Shown: piece after piece, positions 9,104-17,927 of the stretch
Numbering within the stretch: position 1 is the stretch's first letter
Layout of the letters: each line of letters starts with the position of its first letter
NCBI RefSeq assembly: GCF_002858715.1
Contig: NZ_PJZH01000002.1
Span: 310,001-374,000 of the forward strand
Reading direction: 5' to 3'
From: Chimaeribacter coloradensis
GTDB taxonomy: Bacteria > Pseudomonadota > Gammaproteobacteria > Enterobacterales > Enterobacteriaceae
DNA: 64,000 bases
Position numbers and translations under genes: made by a program
Notes under the pieces: generated by a model
What the model saw: only the letters and a program-made list of their open reading frames with translations
The model's database searches: none
Told to the model about the DNA's origin: nothing

Positions 9104-10542
9104 TCTGAAAGTTTAACTAAAATAGTTCCTGATACATCTTTTATTGACCCCGTCGCAGGCCAAGAGGGCATAGATGTAAGTTCTCTCTTGTGCTTGCTGC
9201 TAATACTATGTTTACTTACTTGAATAATGTTCGCTATTCCAGTATTTCTTATATAGTTACCAATCCTATCTGACTCCCCACGCTCATAAAAGGAAATGCC
9301 AAACTCATCAGCTCTATTTTGGCGCCAAGGGTTATTAACCTTAATTTTCCCATAAAAATAAATAGGTATATCACTTTGGGTTTTTTCTGGATATGTATGG
9401 TATATATCAAAAATTATTTGCTGAGATAAAAATTTAGTTTGGTCTTCAGCTATCTTATCTGAGTAGAATAAGATGTTTATATAAGCACAGGATGAGAGTG
9501 CGATATATAATATTATGGCGATTTTTACAGGTTTTAATTTAATTTTCATTAATCCAGCAGATACAGTTAGGGCAAAAACCATTGGCATTTGACTTAGCGT
9601 CCTGGCCGGGGTTCCTGACCCGATTAATATATTCAATATGAAGGGTGACAGTATGACAATAAAAGAAATAAATAGTGAAATTAATAGGGCGCGAGCACCG
9701 AACTTAATAGAAGTAGTTGTGACTAATAAAACAGAGCCTAATGTTAAAAAATAAAATTCGAAGCCATACCATGTGACCGTATAGCAGTTGTAAAGAATAA
9801 ATTTAAAGACGGAAATAATAGCGTCTGCTACTCCCATCTTGTTCCAAGCAATAAGCTGAGAAAAATAGCTCACGTCGGTAATCTGATAATGAGATTTCAA
9901 CTGCTTTGATATAACAAAATAGATAATCACCGAGATTATAGTTAATAATGAAATCATAACTGATTCTTTGAACCAGCCACCTAGTTTAAACTCGCCCTCT
10001 GATATTCTCTTGAACGAGTAAAGAGATACGAGAGTTACAGGTAAAAATACTAAAGACTGATATATAGATATAACAAAGACGTTAATTAAAACAAATAATA
10101 ATTTTCCAACCAATCCATTTTTATGAAAAAATATCATGCTATACATACAGAAGAGAAGTGCTAATCCTACAGTTTCAGCTTGATTGCTGAATTGTAGCTG
10201 ATAAGCCATTTGCGGAAAAGTAACGAATAGTATTGAAAAAACAATTGATTCTTCCAGGTTTAGTTTTAAATAGATACTTGCAACTAAACTTGATGCGGAG
10301 ACAGTCATAAGCGAAAATGCAATAGAAAAAAAAGGAACCCATGGCTCATGGAATATATACTTTTTGAGTAATGCATGTCCCCATCTTCCCAAATCTATGG
10401 TGTGAAGATAATTATCAATTACATCGACATCAATGGATATGGTATGGTTTGCTAGCTCAAATCCGTATGCAATAATACAGCTTGTTAATGCAAATAAAAA
10501 AGGTATTGCATAGTTGGTTTTATTAATGTTAATGTTATTCAT
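9100..10542 (-). CDS. Putative O-antigen-type glucosyltransferase, GtrII family (multi-pass membrane protein)
   Basis: 480-residue membrane protein with about 10 hydrophobic segments and a short soluble C-terminus (about 380-480). The early stretch from DVDVIDNYLHTIDLGRWGHALL and the downstream FSNQAETVGLALLF resemble the glucosyltransferase family (Glucos_trans_II) that includes serotype-converting Shigella GtrII. Such proteins move glucose from a lipid carrier to O-antigen in the periplasm. Start: ATG at 10542 with AAGG upstream. It stands alone: the usual gtrA (flippase) and gtrB (carrier glucosylation) partners are absent. The coding sequence is much more AT-rich than all neighbours, consistent with acquisition. 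Family assignment is from recall of motifs, and the substrate is unknown. Confidence 0.72.
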   Translation of the reverse strand: MNNININKTNYAIPFLFALTSCIIAYGFELANHTISIDVDVIDNYLHTIDLGRWGHALLKKYIFHEPWVPFFSIAFSLMTVSASSLVASIYLKLNLEESIVFSILFVTFPQMAYQLQFSNQAETVGLALLFCMYSMIFFHKNGLVGKLLFVLINVFVISIYQSLVFLPVTLVSLYSFKRISEGEFKLGGWFKESVMISLLTIISVIIYFVISKQLKSHYQITDVSYFSQLIAWNKMGVADAIISVFKFILYNCYTVTWYGFEFYFLTLGSVLLVTTTSIKFGARALLISLFISFIVILSPFILNILIGSGTPARTLSQMPMVFALTVSAGLMKIKLKPVKIAIILYIALSSCAYINILFYSDKIAEDQTKFLSQQIIFDIYHTYPEKTQSDIPIYFYGKIKVNNPWRQNRADEFGISFYERGESDRIGNYIRNTGIANIIQVSKHSISSKHKRELTSMPSWPATGSIKDVSGTILVKLSD

Positions 10543-11272
10543 TATCTTGCCTTTTTTATTTTATAAACATATCGAATGATGATTCTTTCCGATATATGCC
10601 TTGTCAATATATAAGTCGAGAACATTAACGCCAGTTATCTGTATGCTGCTGAAGAGACTGTGGATAAGAGGAGATGGAGCAAATAAGTTGCCCAATTACA
10701 TCTTTTTATACTACTCAGTAGTCATACAGGAAAACCAGTTTGGCGATAAACAACCCCATATAAGTTCATATGTGAAATAAAAACGTAAAGAAGAAAAATA
10801 TTCTTTTTATGTTCCCACATTTCTTAACGATTAACTTAATAATGTTGGTTATTTTCTCGGCACGAATTTAGTTAACTATTTTTAATCTTTTTATTAATCT
10901 AATTAATAACCTGCTTTCTCAAGTAAATAACACCTCCTTAACATTTTTTCGAGGTTTTTATAAAAAATAAAATAAGATATCTGAATGTTACTTTCTACTT
11001 TAATAAAGGTGATTTTCTTTAGGGTTACAGTAAGCTTCATTATGTTTACCGCATTTCCCATACAATACGTTAGCTCTGTAAATATTTCTAGCTCTAGTCG
11101 ATCTTTTGCATGAATAAAATAATATCCATAGCACTTTATCTGAAGGTGAATTATCAAATCATTCACCTAATCATTATGCTTTCTTTTGTTTTTAGAGAAA
11201 ATTATTCATTCCATTTATTATTGCATAATAAAGTTACGTAAAAAAGCCGATAAGAATTAAAATGGTTAGCAT
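10543..11272. other. AT-rich region of the element without a convincing gene
   Basis: About 730 bp between the gtr-like start and the right repeat. Only one minus-strand ORF of 87 codons stands out, and it is weakly supported. No integrase remnant, transposase or obvious promoter was recognised. Confidence 0.6.
10903..11166 (-). CDS. Hypothetical small ORF in the element
   Basis: An 87-codon frame (starting MNDLIIHLQIKCYGYYF, ending LLEKAGY) in AT-rich DNA. It is rich in Ile, Lys, Tyr and Leu, as any open frame in such DNA would be. The only ribosome-site candidate (AGGTG directly before the ATG) is too close. No family recognised. It may be a decayed gene or chance. Confidence 0.2.
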   Translation of the reverse strand: MNDLIIHLQIKCYGYYFIHAKDRLELEIFTELTYCMGNAVNIMKLTVTLKKITFIKVESNIQISYFIFYKNLEKMLRRCYLLEKAGY

Positions 11273-11313
11273 CTTCTAAGCCGTAGGTCACAGGTTCGAG
11301 CCCTGTAGGGCGT
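11273..11313 (+). repeat. Right att-like direct repeat (tRNA-Arg 3'-half copy)
   Basis: Perfect 41-bp copy of tRNA-Arg positions from the anticodon loop to the acceptor 3' strand, followed by ACCA instead of GCCA. It has no 5' tRNA half, so it is not a tRNA gene. It lies 170 bp upstream of the crtZ start and marks the right edge of the insertion. Confidence 0.88.
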
Positions 11314-11483
11314 ACCATTTTGTGCCCCCTGAATCACTTCCCCTGCATTATCGTTGTTTCATATACGTTCCGTTCTGAGTGCCTTATCCGCCCCATCTCC
11401 CCCATCACTGCTATACTTTCCTGCGCCAATCTTGTTGGAAGGGCAGGAGATTTTCCGGCGGCCGGGAACACCCAGGAGAGAGT

Positions 11484-12020
11484 ATGCTTGTGCTTTGGAA
11501 TAGCGGAATTGTGTTGTTAACGGTGGTGGCGATGGAGATCATCGCGGCGTTGTCTCATAAGTACATCATGCATGGCTGGGGGTGGGGGTGGCACCATTCG
11601 CACCATGCGCCGCATACGTCCTGGTTTGAACTGAATGATCTTTATGCGGTGCTGTTTGCGGTGCTGGCGATTGTGCTGATCGCACTGGGGACGGCCGGGT
11701 ATTGGCCGTTGCAGTGGATAGGGGCGGGCATGACGCTGTACGGGTTGCTCTATTTCATCGTGCATGACGGGCTGGTGCACCAGCGCTGGCCGTTCCGTTA
11801 CATCCCGCGGCGCGGCTACCTGAAACGCTTGTATCTGGCGCACCGGCTGCACCATGCGGTGCGTGGGCGGGAGGGCTGCGTCTCCTTTGGCTTCCTGTAT
11901 GCGCCGCCGGTCGCCAAATTACAGGCGATCCTGCGCGAGCAAAAAAACCAGGCTAACGTGGACGTTGCCAAAGGCCGGAAGGACGGGCGGCCGGGGGCGG
12001 GGCGAGCCGGGAACGAATAG
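11484..12020 (+). CDS. crtZ: Beta-carotene 3-hydroxylase CrtZ
   Basis: Membrane-bound non-haem diiron hydroxylase converting beta-carotene to zeaxanthin through beta-cryptoxanthin. Start at 11484 has AGGAGAG just upstream and gives 178 residues beginning MLVLWNSGIVLLTVV, aligned with Pantoea CrtZ (about 175). The frame is open to 11379, but those residues are not family-like. His clusters expected to bind iron: HKYIMHGWGWGWHHSHH (about 25-41), HDGLVHQRWPF (about 97-107) and HRLHHAVRG (about 122-130), between membrane helices. It converges on crtB, and their 3' ends overlap by 68 bp. It is transcribed alone, opposite to the other crt genes, just right of the tRNA repeat. Confidence 0.96.
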   Translation: MLVLWNSGIVLLTVVAMEIIAALSHKYIMHGWGWGWHHSHHAPHTSWFELNDLYAVLFAVLAIVLIALGTAGYWPLQWIGAGMTLYGLLYFIVHDGLVHQRWPFRYIPRRGYLKRLYLAHRLHHAVRGREGCVSFGFLYAPPVAKLQAILREQKNQANVDVAKGRKDGRPGAGRAGNE

Positions 12021-12882
12021 CCAGCCCGGCACCGGTGACCAGCAGGCCGAGTTTCTCCAGCTTGCTGGTGCCTTGCCGCCGGTCCCAGGCGCGCTCCCCG
12101 GCGCGATCGACCTTAATCCCAATCTCCCGGTAAACCCCGCGTGCAGTAGCAATCGCCCAGGCTGAGCGCAGCGGCAGGCCCGCCAGGCCCGCCCGCGCAG
12201 AGGCGTAATAGGGCTCGGCTTCCGCCACCAGCCGCGCGGCAAGCGGCACCAGGGCAGCACGGTGGGCCGGGTCTGCGACCTCGGCCGGGGGAATGCCCGC
12301 CGCGGCCAGCCACTCGGCAGGCAGATAGCAGCGCCCCACCTGCGCATCCTCGACAATGTCCCGCGCGATGTTGGTGAGCTGGAACGCCAGCCCAAGATCG
12401 CAGGCACGGTCCAGCACTGCCTCGTCCCGCACCCCCATGACCCGCGCCATCATCAGCCCGACTACCCCCGCCACGTGGTAGCAGTAACGCAGCGTGTCGC
12501 CAAAGGTCTCGTAACGCTCACCGCGCACGTCCATCGCGAACCCTTCAAGATGGTCAAACGCCTGCTGCTGCGGGATCGCATGGGCCAGCGCCACTTCCTG
12601 AAACGCGGCGAATGCCGGGTCTTCCATCGGCATGCCGGCATAGGCGCGGCGCGTCAGGGCCTTCAGCAGCGTCAGCCGCTGTTCAGGGCTGTCAGGCTGG
12701 TGGCCGGGCGAGGCAAAGCCCAGCGTCTGGTCATCAATCACGTCGTCACAGTGGCGGCACCAGGCGTAGAGCATCAGCGCGCTGCGCCGGGTGCCGGCAT
12801 CAAACAGTTTAGAGGCGGTGGCGAAACTTTTGGAGCCAACCGCCATGGTCTGGGTAGCGTGGTTCAGCAGGGGCTGGTTCAT
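11953..12882 (-). CDS. crtB: Phytoene synthase CrtB
   Basis: Condenses two geranylgeranyl-PP head to head into 15-cis-phytoene, the first committed carotenoid step. The 309-residue protein has both Mg-binding aspartate motifs: DDVID (residues 46-50) and DIVED in the stretch from QLTNIARDIVED to GRCYLP (about 162-180), plus the DVRGERYETF segment. Its ATG overlaps the crtI stop by 4 bp (ATGA). It is the last gene of the crtE-idi-X-Y-I-B operon. Its last 68 bp overlap the 3' end of crtZ on the other strand, a layout also known from Pantoea crt clusters. Confidence 0.97.
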   Translation of the reverse strand: MNQPLLNHATQTMAVGSKSFATASKLFDAGTRRSALMLYAWCRHCDDVIDDQTLGFASPGHQPDSPEQRLTLLKALTRRAYAGMPMEDPAFAAFQEVALAHAIPQQQAFDHLEGFAMDVRGERYETFGDTLRYCYHVAGVVGLMMARVMGVRDEAVLDRACDLGLAFQLTNIARDIVEDAQVGRCYLPAEWLAAAGIPPAEVADPAHRAALVPLAARLVAEAEPYYASARAGLAGLPLRSAWAIATARGVYREIGIKVDRAGERAWDRRQGTSKLEKLGLLVTGAGLAIRSRLAPPPAARPSGLWQRPR

Positions 12883-14360
12883 GGGGCGAGATCCTCCAGC
12901 ATCAGGCCCGCCGTGGCTTTGGCCGAGCCGATGACCCCCGGCACCCCGGCGCCGGGGTGGGTGCCCGCGCCCACCAGGTAGAGGTTCGGGATACGGTCGT
13001 CGCGGTTGTGCGGCCGGAACCAGGCGCTCTGGGTCAGCAGCGGTTCGATAGAGAACGCCGAGCCGAGGTGCGCGCCCAGCTCGTCCCGGAAATCAAACGG
13101 CGTGAACATCCGGTGCGTCACCAGCTGGTCGCGCAGCCCCGGCATATAGTGCTGCTCCAGATAGGCGAAAATACGGTCGCGCAGGCGCGGCCCCTCGACC
13201 GCCCAGTCCAGATCGGCCGTGCCGAGGTGCGGCACCGGGGCCAGCACGTAATAGCTGCCGCACCCCGGCGGCGCGAGGGACGGGTCGGTGACGCACGGGG
13301 CGTGCAGGTAGAGGGAGAAATCCTCGGAGAGGGTGTCGCGGTTGAAAATATCCTCAATCAGCTCTCGGTAGCGCGGGCCGAAACAGACGGTGTGGTGCGC
13401 AAGCTGGGTATGCTGTTTGTTCAGCCCGAAATAGAGCACAAACAGCGAGTTGCTCATCCGCTTGCGTTTCAGCGCCCCGGCCCGCGCCGCGCCCGCCGGG
13501 TGGTGGCCGAGCAGCTTTTCATAGGTGTGCACCACGTCGGCATTCGAGGCCACTGCCGGGGTGTCGAAGCGGCGGCCATCGGCCAGCTCCACGCGGCTGA
13601 TGCGCGAGCCGGTGGTCTCCATGCGGCTGACTTTCGCATTCAGTTCCAGCTCGCCGCCGAGATCCTGGAACAGCCGTACCAGCCCCTGCACCAGCGCGCC
13701 GGTGCCGCCGCGCGCAAACCAGACGCCCCATTCGCGCTCCAGCGCATGGATCAGCGTATAGATAGACGAGGTGGCAAACGGGTTGCCGCCCACCAGCAGC
13801 GAGTGGAACGAGAACGCCTGCCGCAGGTAATCATCTTCAATAAAGCGCGACACCACGCCATAGACGCTGCGCCACGCCTGCAACCGTGCCAGCTGCGGCC
13901 CGGCGCGCAGCATATCGCGGAAAGAGAGGAACGGCACCGCGCCGAGCTTCAGGTAGCCCTCTTTAAACACCGCACGCGAGTAGTCGAGGAAACGCCGGTA
14001 ACCCTCGACATCCCGCGGGTTAAACTGCTGGATCTGGCGCTCAAGGGCCGCCTGATCGTTGTCATAATCGAAGACCCGGCCGGACTCCCAGCAGAGGCGG
14101 TAGAAGGGGGTTACCGGCATCAGGTCGACATAATCGGCCATGCGTTTACCCGCCAGCGTGAACAGCTCCTCAATGGCGCTCGGGTCGGTAATGACCGTCG
14201 GCCCGGCATCAAAGGTAAACCCCTGATCCTCATAGACATAAGCGCGGCCGCCTGGCTTATCGCGCTGTTCCAGCAGCAGGGTGGGGATGCCCGCCGCCTG
14301 CAGGCGGATAGCGAGGGCCAGGCCACCGAAACCGGCACCAATTACAATCGTTCGTTTCAT
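12879..14360 (-). CDS. crtI: Phytoene desaturase (lycopene-forming) CrtI
   Basis: FAD-dependent, membrane-associated enzyme that performs four desaturations of phytoene to lycopene, replacing the multi-enzyme plant route. 493 residues, the bacterial CrtI length (about 492). The dinucleotide-binding GAGFGG (8-13) with LLLEQRDKPGGRAY follows the classic amine-oxidase/FAD pattern. The C-terminal bacterial phytoene-desaturase signature is LVGAGTHPGAGVPGVIGSAK. Its ATG touches the crtY stop (TAATG, one-base overlap) and its stop overlaps crtB by 4 bp, indicating translational coupling. Confidence 0.98.
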   Translation of the reverse strand: MKRTIVIGAGFGGLALAIRLQAAGIPTLLLEQRDKPGGRAYVYEDQGFTFDAGPTVITDPSAIEELFTLAGKRMADYVDLMPVTPFYRLCWESGRVFDYDNDQAALERQIQQFNPRDVEGYRRFLDYSRAVFKEGYLKLGAVPFLSFRDMLRAGPQLARLQAWRSVYGVVSRFIEDDYLRQAFSFHSLLVGGNPFATSSIYTLIHALEREWGVWFARGGTGALVQGLVRLFQDLGGELELNAKVSRMETTGSRISRVELADGRRFDTPAVASNADVVHTYEKLLGHHPAGAARAGALKRKRMSNSLFVLYFGLNKQHTQLAHHTVCFGPRYRELIEDIFNRDTLSEDFSLYLHAPCVTDPSLAPPGCGSYYVLAPVPHLGTADLDWAVEGPRLRDRIFAYLEQHYMPGLRDQLVTHRMFTPFDFRDELGAHLGSAFSIEPLLTQSAWFRPHNRDDRIPNLYLVGAGTHPGAGVPGVIGSAKATAGLMLEDLAP

Positions 14361-15526
14361 TAAAAAGCTCGCAGCCGGGGAGTATGTTTGAGCACGGCTT
14401 TCAGGGCTTCCCCCACCGGCACCGGTGGTTTGCCCGTCAGGATCCGTGCCATGTCGGCCGGGGTCAGGCGGCCGGCATAAAACCGGGCAATCAGACCTTC
14501 CCCTAAACCGTAAAAACGTTGCATAACCTGCCAGCGCTGCGCCGGGTGACCGGCCAGAAATAACATGCGGTTAAGCAGGCGGAAAAAGCGTTGCCGCCGC
14601 CACTGCCGGGCGGCATAACAATGAATCAGGGTAAACAGCGCGTCGTGCGCCGGGGCGGGCTGGGCTGCAATCAGCTCAGCCAGCGCCACCGCCTGCGGCA
14701 GGGAATAGCCGGTGGTGGGGTGGAACAGCCCGGCGCGCAGCCCGGCGCAGGGCTGGCCTTGCCGCTGCTGCCAGAAGGCGGCGGGGTGGCCGGCCAGCGT
14801 AATCGGCAGGTTGCCCTGTTCTTCACGCAGCAGGGTATGCAAGGCCCAGCCCTGGGCGGCGGCGTAGGCGGCGATGTTCTGCCGCGCCCGGTCGGGCTCC
14901 AGCGCAGCATGATCGATGTAGTGGGTATCCTCGATCAGCAGCGTGTCCGCGGAGAGCGGCAGGGTATAGACGAAGCGGTAACCTGCCTGCTGGTCAACGG
15001 TGGCATCCATCAGGATCGGGCGCGTCAGCCCATGCGGGCGGGACAACTGCCACTGCTGGCCGAGAAAAGCCTGGAAGCCTACCGCCAGATGCGGGCCGGG
15101 CTGGTAGCCGCAGCCGTCAATCACCGCGGCGGCGGTCAGGGTCCGGCCGTCGGCCAGCTGCACCTGTGTGGGCGTCACGGCAGTCACGGGGGTGTGGGTC
15201 AGCAGGCGGTCGCCCAGCGCCTGCGTGACCACCGCCGCAAAGTGCTCCGCCGTGACGCTCAGGTAGCCGCCGGGCAGGGTACGGGTGAGGTGCGGGAAGC
15301 GGACGTCATACCCCTGCCAGCGGTGCGCCACCAGCGGGGCGACCCACTGGTGCTGGGCGTCGGTCAGGTCATCCTGATGGAACGACCAGGTGTGGTTACC
15401 GCCGGGGTGCGGCGCGGCCTCGATCATCAACAGATTGAGATCCGGCTGACACTGGCGCAGCCGCAGGGCGATAAGCCCGTTCGCCAGCCCGCCGCCCACC
15501 AGAATCAGGTCATAAGCGTGGTTCAC
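14360..15526 (-). CDS. crtY: Lycopene beta-cyclase CrtY (GTG start)
   Basis: Cyclises both ends of lycopene to give beta-carotene. The 388-residue protein has an N-terminal flavin/NAD-binding motif DLILVGGGLANGLIALRL (6-23) and the CrtY-type stretch PGGNHTWSFHQDDL (about 42-55). A conserved FHPTTGYSLP lies near residue 270. The start codon is GTG, overlapping the crtX stop as GTGA. It is the same length class as Pantoea CrtY (about 382-387). Confidence 0.96.
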   Translation of the reverse strand: MNHAYDLILVGGGLANGLIALRLRQCQPDLNLLMIEAAPHPGGNHTWSFHQDDLTDAQHQWVAPLVAHRWQGYDVRFPHLTRTLPGGYLSVTAEHFAAVVTQALGDRLLTHTPVTAVTPTQVQLADGRTLTAAAVIDGCGYQPGPHLAVGFQAFLGQQWQLSRPHGLTRPILMDATVDQQAGYRFVYTLPLSADTLLIEDTHYIDHAALEPDRARQNIAAYAAAQGWALHTLLREEQGNLPITLAGHPAAFWQQRQGQPCAGLRAGLFHPTTGYSLPQAVALAELIAAQPAPAHDALFTLIHCYAARQWRRQRFFRLLNRMLFLAGHPAQRWQVMQRFYGLGEGLIARFYAGRLTPADMARILTGKPPVPVGEALKAVLKHTPRLRAF

Positions 15527-16800
15527 AATACCGCCTCCGCCGGCCAGCGGGCATAGAGCGCGCGCTCCACAATCTCGGCCGCGCGCGCTGCGCCCCCGGC
15601 CTGCTGAAGCTGGGCGCTCAGCGGGGCCATACGCTGCCGGTAGCGATCATCCTCCAGCAACCGGCGCAGGTTTCGCGCCAGGGTGCGGCGGCAGGCAAAG
15701 CGGGAGACCCGGCGGCCGATGCCCTGATAAGCGACACGGGCGGCCACGCCCGGCTGGTCGAAGGCGATGGGGATAGCGAGGATCGGCGTGCCGCTGCTGA
15801 CGGCATCCATCACGGTATTCAGCCCGCCGTGGGTGATCACCGCCTGCGCCTGATGCAGCGCGGCGGGTTGGTCGGTGAAATCCGTGACATAGCTGGCGCC
15901 GCAGGCGTAGAGGCTCTCTGCCTGCCGGGCGGTGAGGCCGCCGCAGTGGGCCACCAGCAGTTGCGCGTCCAGGCTCTGACAGGCCCGGGCCAGCGTGCGG
16001 AACAGGCCGTAACGGTGCCCCTGTAATGTCCCCAGGGAGGCATAGACCAGCGGCCGTGACGGATCGACCGACCAGCCCGGCGGGGCGTGTTCAGCCGGGG
16101 CGGGCGCACGCAGCGGCCCCACGGCGTGGAAATGTGCAGGCAGCGCCCGGCGCGGAAAGTCCAGCCCCGGCAGGGTCTGGCTGATCTGCGCCCGCGGCGA
16201 GAGGCACTCATGCAGCGACTGGCGCGGCGGCAGGCCGAACCGCCGGGCATGGCGGGCAATCACCCGGCCGTGACGGCGCATCATCCAGTCATATACCCGC
16301 TGGCTGGAGGCGTAGAGGGTCTGCGCGCGCTCATCGGTGGCGTAATCAAACGGCATCACCGGCAGCGGCAGGCCCGGTTCGCGGTTCAGCGGCAAGGCAC
16401 AGGCCACCGAGACAAACGGCAGCCCCAGTGCCTCCGCCACCAGCCCTCCGGCCGGTTCCATCTGATCGGCGATGACGCCATCCACCGCCAGCTGGTTGAA
16501 CGCCGCAGGCAACTCGCGGCAGAGCATATCCGTGGTAGCCGCCATGTCCCCGATCAGGCGGAGGATTGCCAGCCCGGCCGGGTTGGCCGCCAGCTGCAGA
16601 GTATGGGCGAGGCGGCCCGGCGGGTGGCTGTCGGCCCCCACCGGGTGGAAAGCGATGCGGGTGTCGGTGAGCAGCCCGGCTGCGTCCGGCTGCTGGATAA
16701 AGGTGATGCGGTGGCCGCGCGCAATCAGCGCCTGCGACAGCGCCTGCAACGCCTGAACGTGGCTGTAGAGCGGCGGGGCCACCACGGCATAGTGGCTCAT
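15523..16800 (-). CDS. crtX: Zeaxanthin glucosyltransferase CrtX
   Basis: Transfers glucose from UDP-glucose to the hydroxyls of zeaxanthin, producing mono- and diglucosides. 425 residues of GT1-type two-domain fold. The N-terminal half begins [15 protein letters not shown] and includes [18 protein letters not shown]. The C-terminal nucleotide-sugar region has [20 protein letters not shown] and [12 protein letters not shown] (about 317-355). The start overlaps the idi stop as ATGA. Presence of crtX means the end product is likely glycosylated zeaxanthin rather than free carotenoid. Confidence 0.96.
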   Translation of the reverse strand: MSHYAVVAPPLYSHVQALQALSQALIARGHRITFIQQPDAAGLLTDTRIAFHPVGADSHPPGRLAHTLQLAANPAGLAILRLIGDMAATTDMLCRELPAAFNQLAVDGVIADQMEPAGGLVAEALGLPFVSVACALPLNREPGLPLPVMPFDYATDERAQTLYASSQRVYDWMMRRHGRVIARHARRFGLPPRQSLHECLSPRAQISQTLPGLDFPRRALPAHFHAVGPLRAPAPAEHAPPGWSVDPSRPLVYASLGTLQGHRYGLFRTLARACQSLDAQLLVAHCGGLTARQAESLYACGASYVTDFTDQPAALHQAQAVITHGGLNTVMDAVSSGTPILAIPIAFDQPGVAARVAYQGIGRRVSRFACRRTLARNLRRLLEDDRYRQRMAPLSAQLQQAGGAARAAEIVERALYARWPAEAVL

Positions 16801-17840
16801 GCCCCGGCCTCAGCGCTCAGTAAAGGGGCGGCTTTCAGCCGGGTGAGGTTAGCGCTGCCGGTACAGAAACAGACGACGCGCAGCTGGTCGATCACCGTCT
16901 GGAAATGGGCAGCCACCGCCTCGGTGGAGGTGGTGGCGCTGCCGAGCACCGCAGCCGCCTGGCCGACCAGATCGGCCCCGAGGCGCAGCGCTTTGGCGGC
17001 GTCAATGCCGTCACGGATGCCGCCGGAGGCGATCAGCGGCATCGCCGGCAGCTGTTTCCGCAACCCGCGCAGCGCCTCGGCGGTCGGGATGCCCCAATCC
17101 GCGAACGCCATCGCCACGGCGCGCGCCTGCGGCGTGGCGGCGCGCTCGCCTTCCACCGCCGCCCAGCTGGTGCCGCCCGCCCCGGCGACATCCAGCATCG
17201 TGACGCCCGCCTCCGCCAGCCGTTGCGCCACCGCCGGGGAGAGCCCGGCACCAACTTCTTTGACCACCACCGGCACCGGCAACGCCGTGACCACCTGCTC
17301 AATGGCCGCCAGCACGCCGCGCCAGTCGCGGTCACCGCCGGTTTGCAGTGCTTCCTGCAACGGGTTGAGGTGGACGATCAGCGCGTCCGCGTCAATCATC
17401 TCTACCGCGCGGCGCGCAAAATCCACGCCGGGCTGGCCGATAATCTGCGCCGCCCCCAGGTTCGCCAGCAGCGGCACATCCGGGGCGAGGTCACGCAGTT
17501 CGCGCGTCAGCCCAAAGTTATGGCTGCTCTCCAGCGCCACCCGCTGGGAGCCGACGCCCATCGCCAGCCCCAGCGCCTGGGCGGCTTCTGCCAGGTGGCG
17601 GTTAATGTCGCAGGCACGGCTGGCCCCGCCGGTCATGGAGCTGATCAGCAGCGGGGCGTTCAGGGGGCGGCCAAAGAGGGAGGTGCGCAGGTCAACGCTG
17701 TCGAGGTCCAGTTCCGGCAGGGCGCAGTGCTCGAAGCGAAAGCGTTCAAAGCCGGTGGTGACGCGGCTTACGGCCTGCGCCGGGTGCAGCACAATGTCCA
17801 GATGGTCGTTCTTACGTTTGATGAGCTCCGCGTCCTTCAT
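16797..17840 (-). CDS. idi: Type II (FMN-dependent) isopentenyl-diphosphate delta-isomerase
   Basis: Interconverts isopentenyl- and dimethylallyl-diphosphate using reduced FMN, boosting precursor for CrtE. Start chosen at 17840 ([18 protein letters not shown] upstream), giving 347 residues. The open frame further upstream is not conserved. Type II features: [27 protein letters not shown] (about 65-75), [15 protein letters not shown] with the FMN/substrate site, and ASGGIRDG (about 272-279). It is not related to the Nudix-type I enzyme of E. coli. Its place between crtE and crtX is that of Pantoea agglomerans-type and Cronobacter clusters; P. ananatis clusters lack it. Confidence 0.95.
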   Translation of the reverse strand: MKDAELIKRKNDHLDIVLHPAQAVSRVTTGFERFRFEHCALPELDLDSVDLRTSLFGRPLNAPLLISSMTGGASRACDINRHLAEAAQALGLAMGVGSQRVALESSHNFGLTRELRDLAPDVPLLANLGAAQIIGQPGVDFARRAVEMIDADALIVHLNPLQEALQTGGDRDWRGVLAAIEQVVTALPVPVVVKEVGAGLSPAVAQRLAEAGVTMLDVAGAGGTSWAAVEGERAATPQARAVAMAFADWGIPTAEALRGLRKQLPAMPLIASGGIRDGIDAAKALRLGADLVGQAAAVLGSATTSTEAVAAHFQTVIDQLRVVCFCTGSANLTRLKAAPLLSAEAGA

Positions 17841-17927
17841 TGACACTCCGGTAAGTAAAGCTGTCGGGAAACATCCGTTGTCAGGGGCATCCGGCCCGCG
17901 GCAGGTCACGCCGCATGGGCCGGGCAG

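Larger units (their letters stand above)
8822..11313. mobile_element. Remnant integrated element in tRNA-Arg (about 2.5 kb)
   Basis: Bounded by the two 41-bp tRNA-derived repeats. The interior is strikingly AT-rich compared with the GC-rich genes on both sides. It holds one large membrane-protein gene (9100-10542), possibly one small ORF, and about 0.7 kb without convincing genes. No integrase, excisionase or replication gene is present, so it is no longer self-mobile as seen here. The composition break, the repeats and the tRNA site together support integration; what the parent element was cannot be told. Confidence 0.72.

Noticed and set aside
11273-11317. Second tRNA-Arg gene
   Set aside because: Only the 3' half is present; no D-arm or 5' acceptor strand precedes it.
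12957-14363. 468-codon plus-strand ORF opposite crtI
   Set aside because: It exactly mirrors crtI and has the Arg/Gln/His-rich look of an antisense frame.
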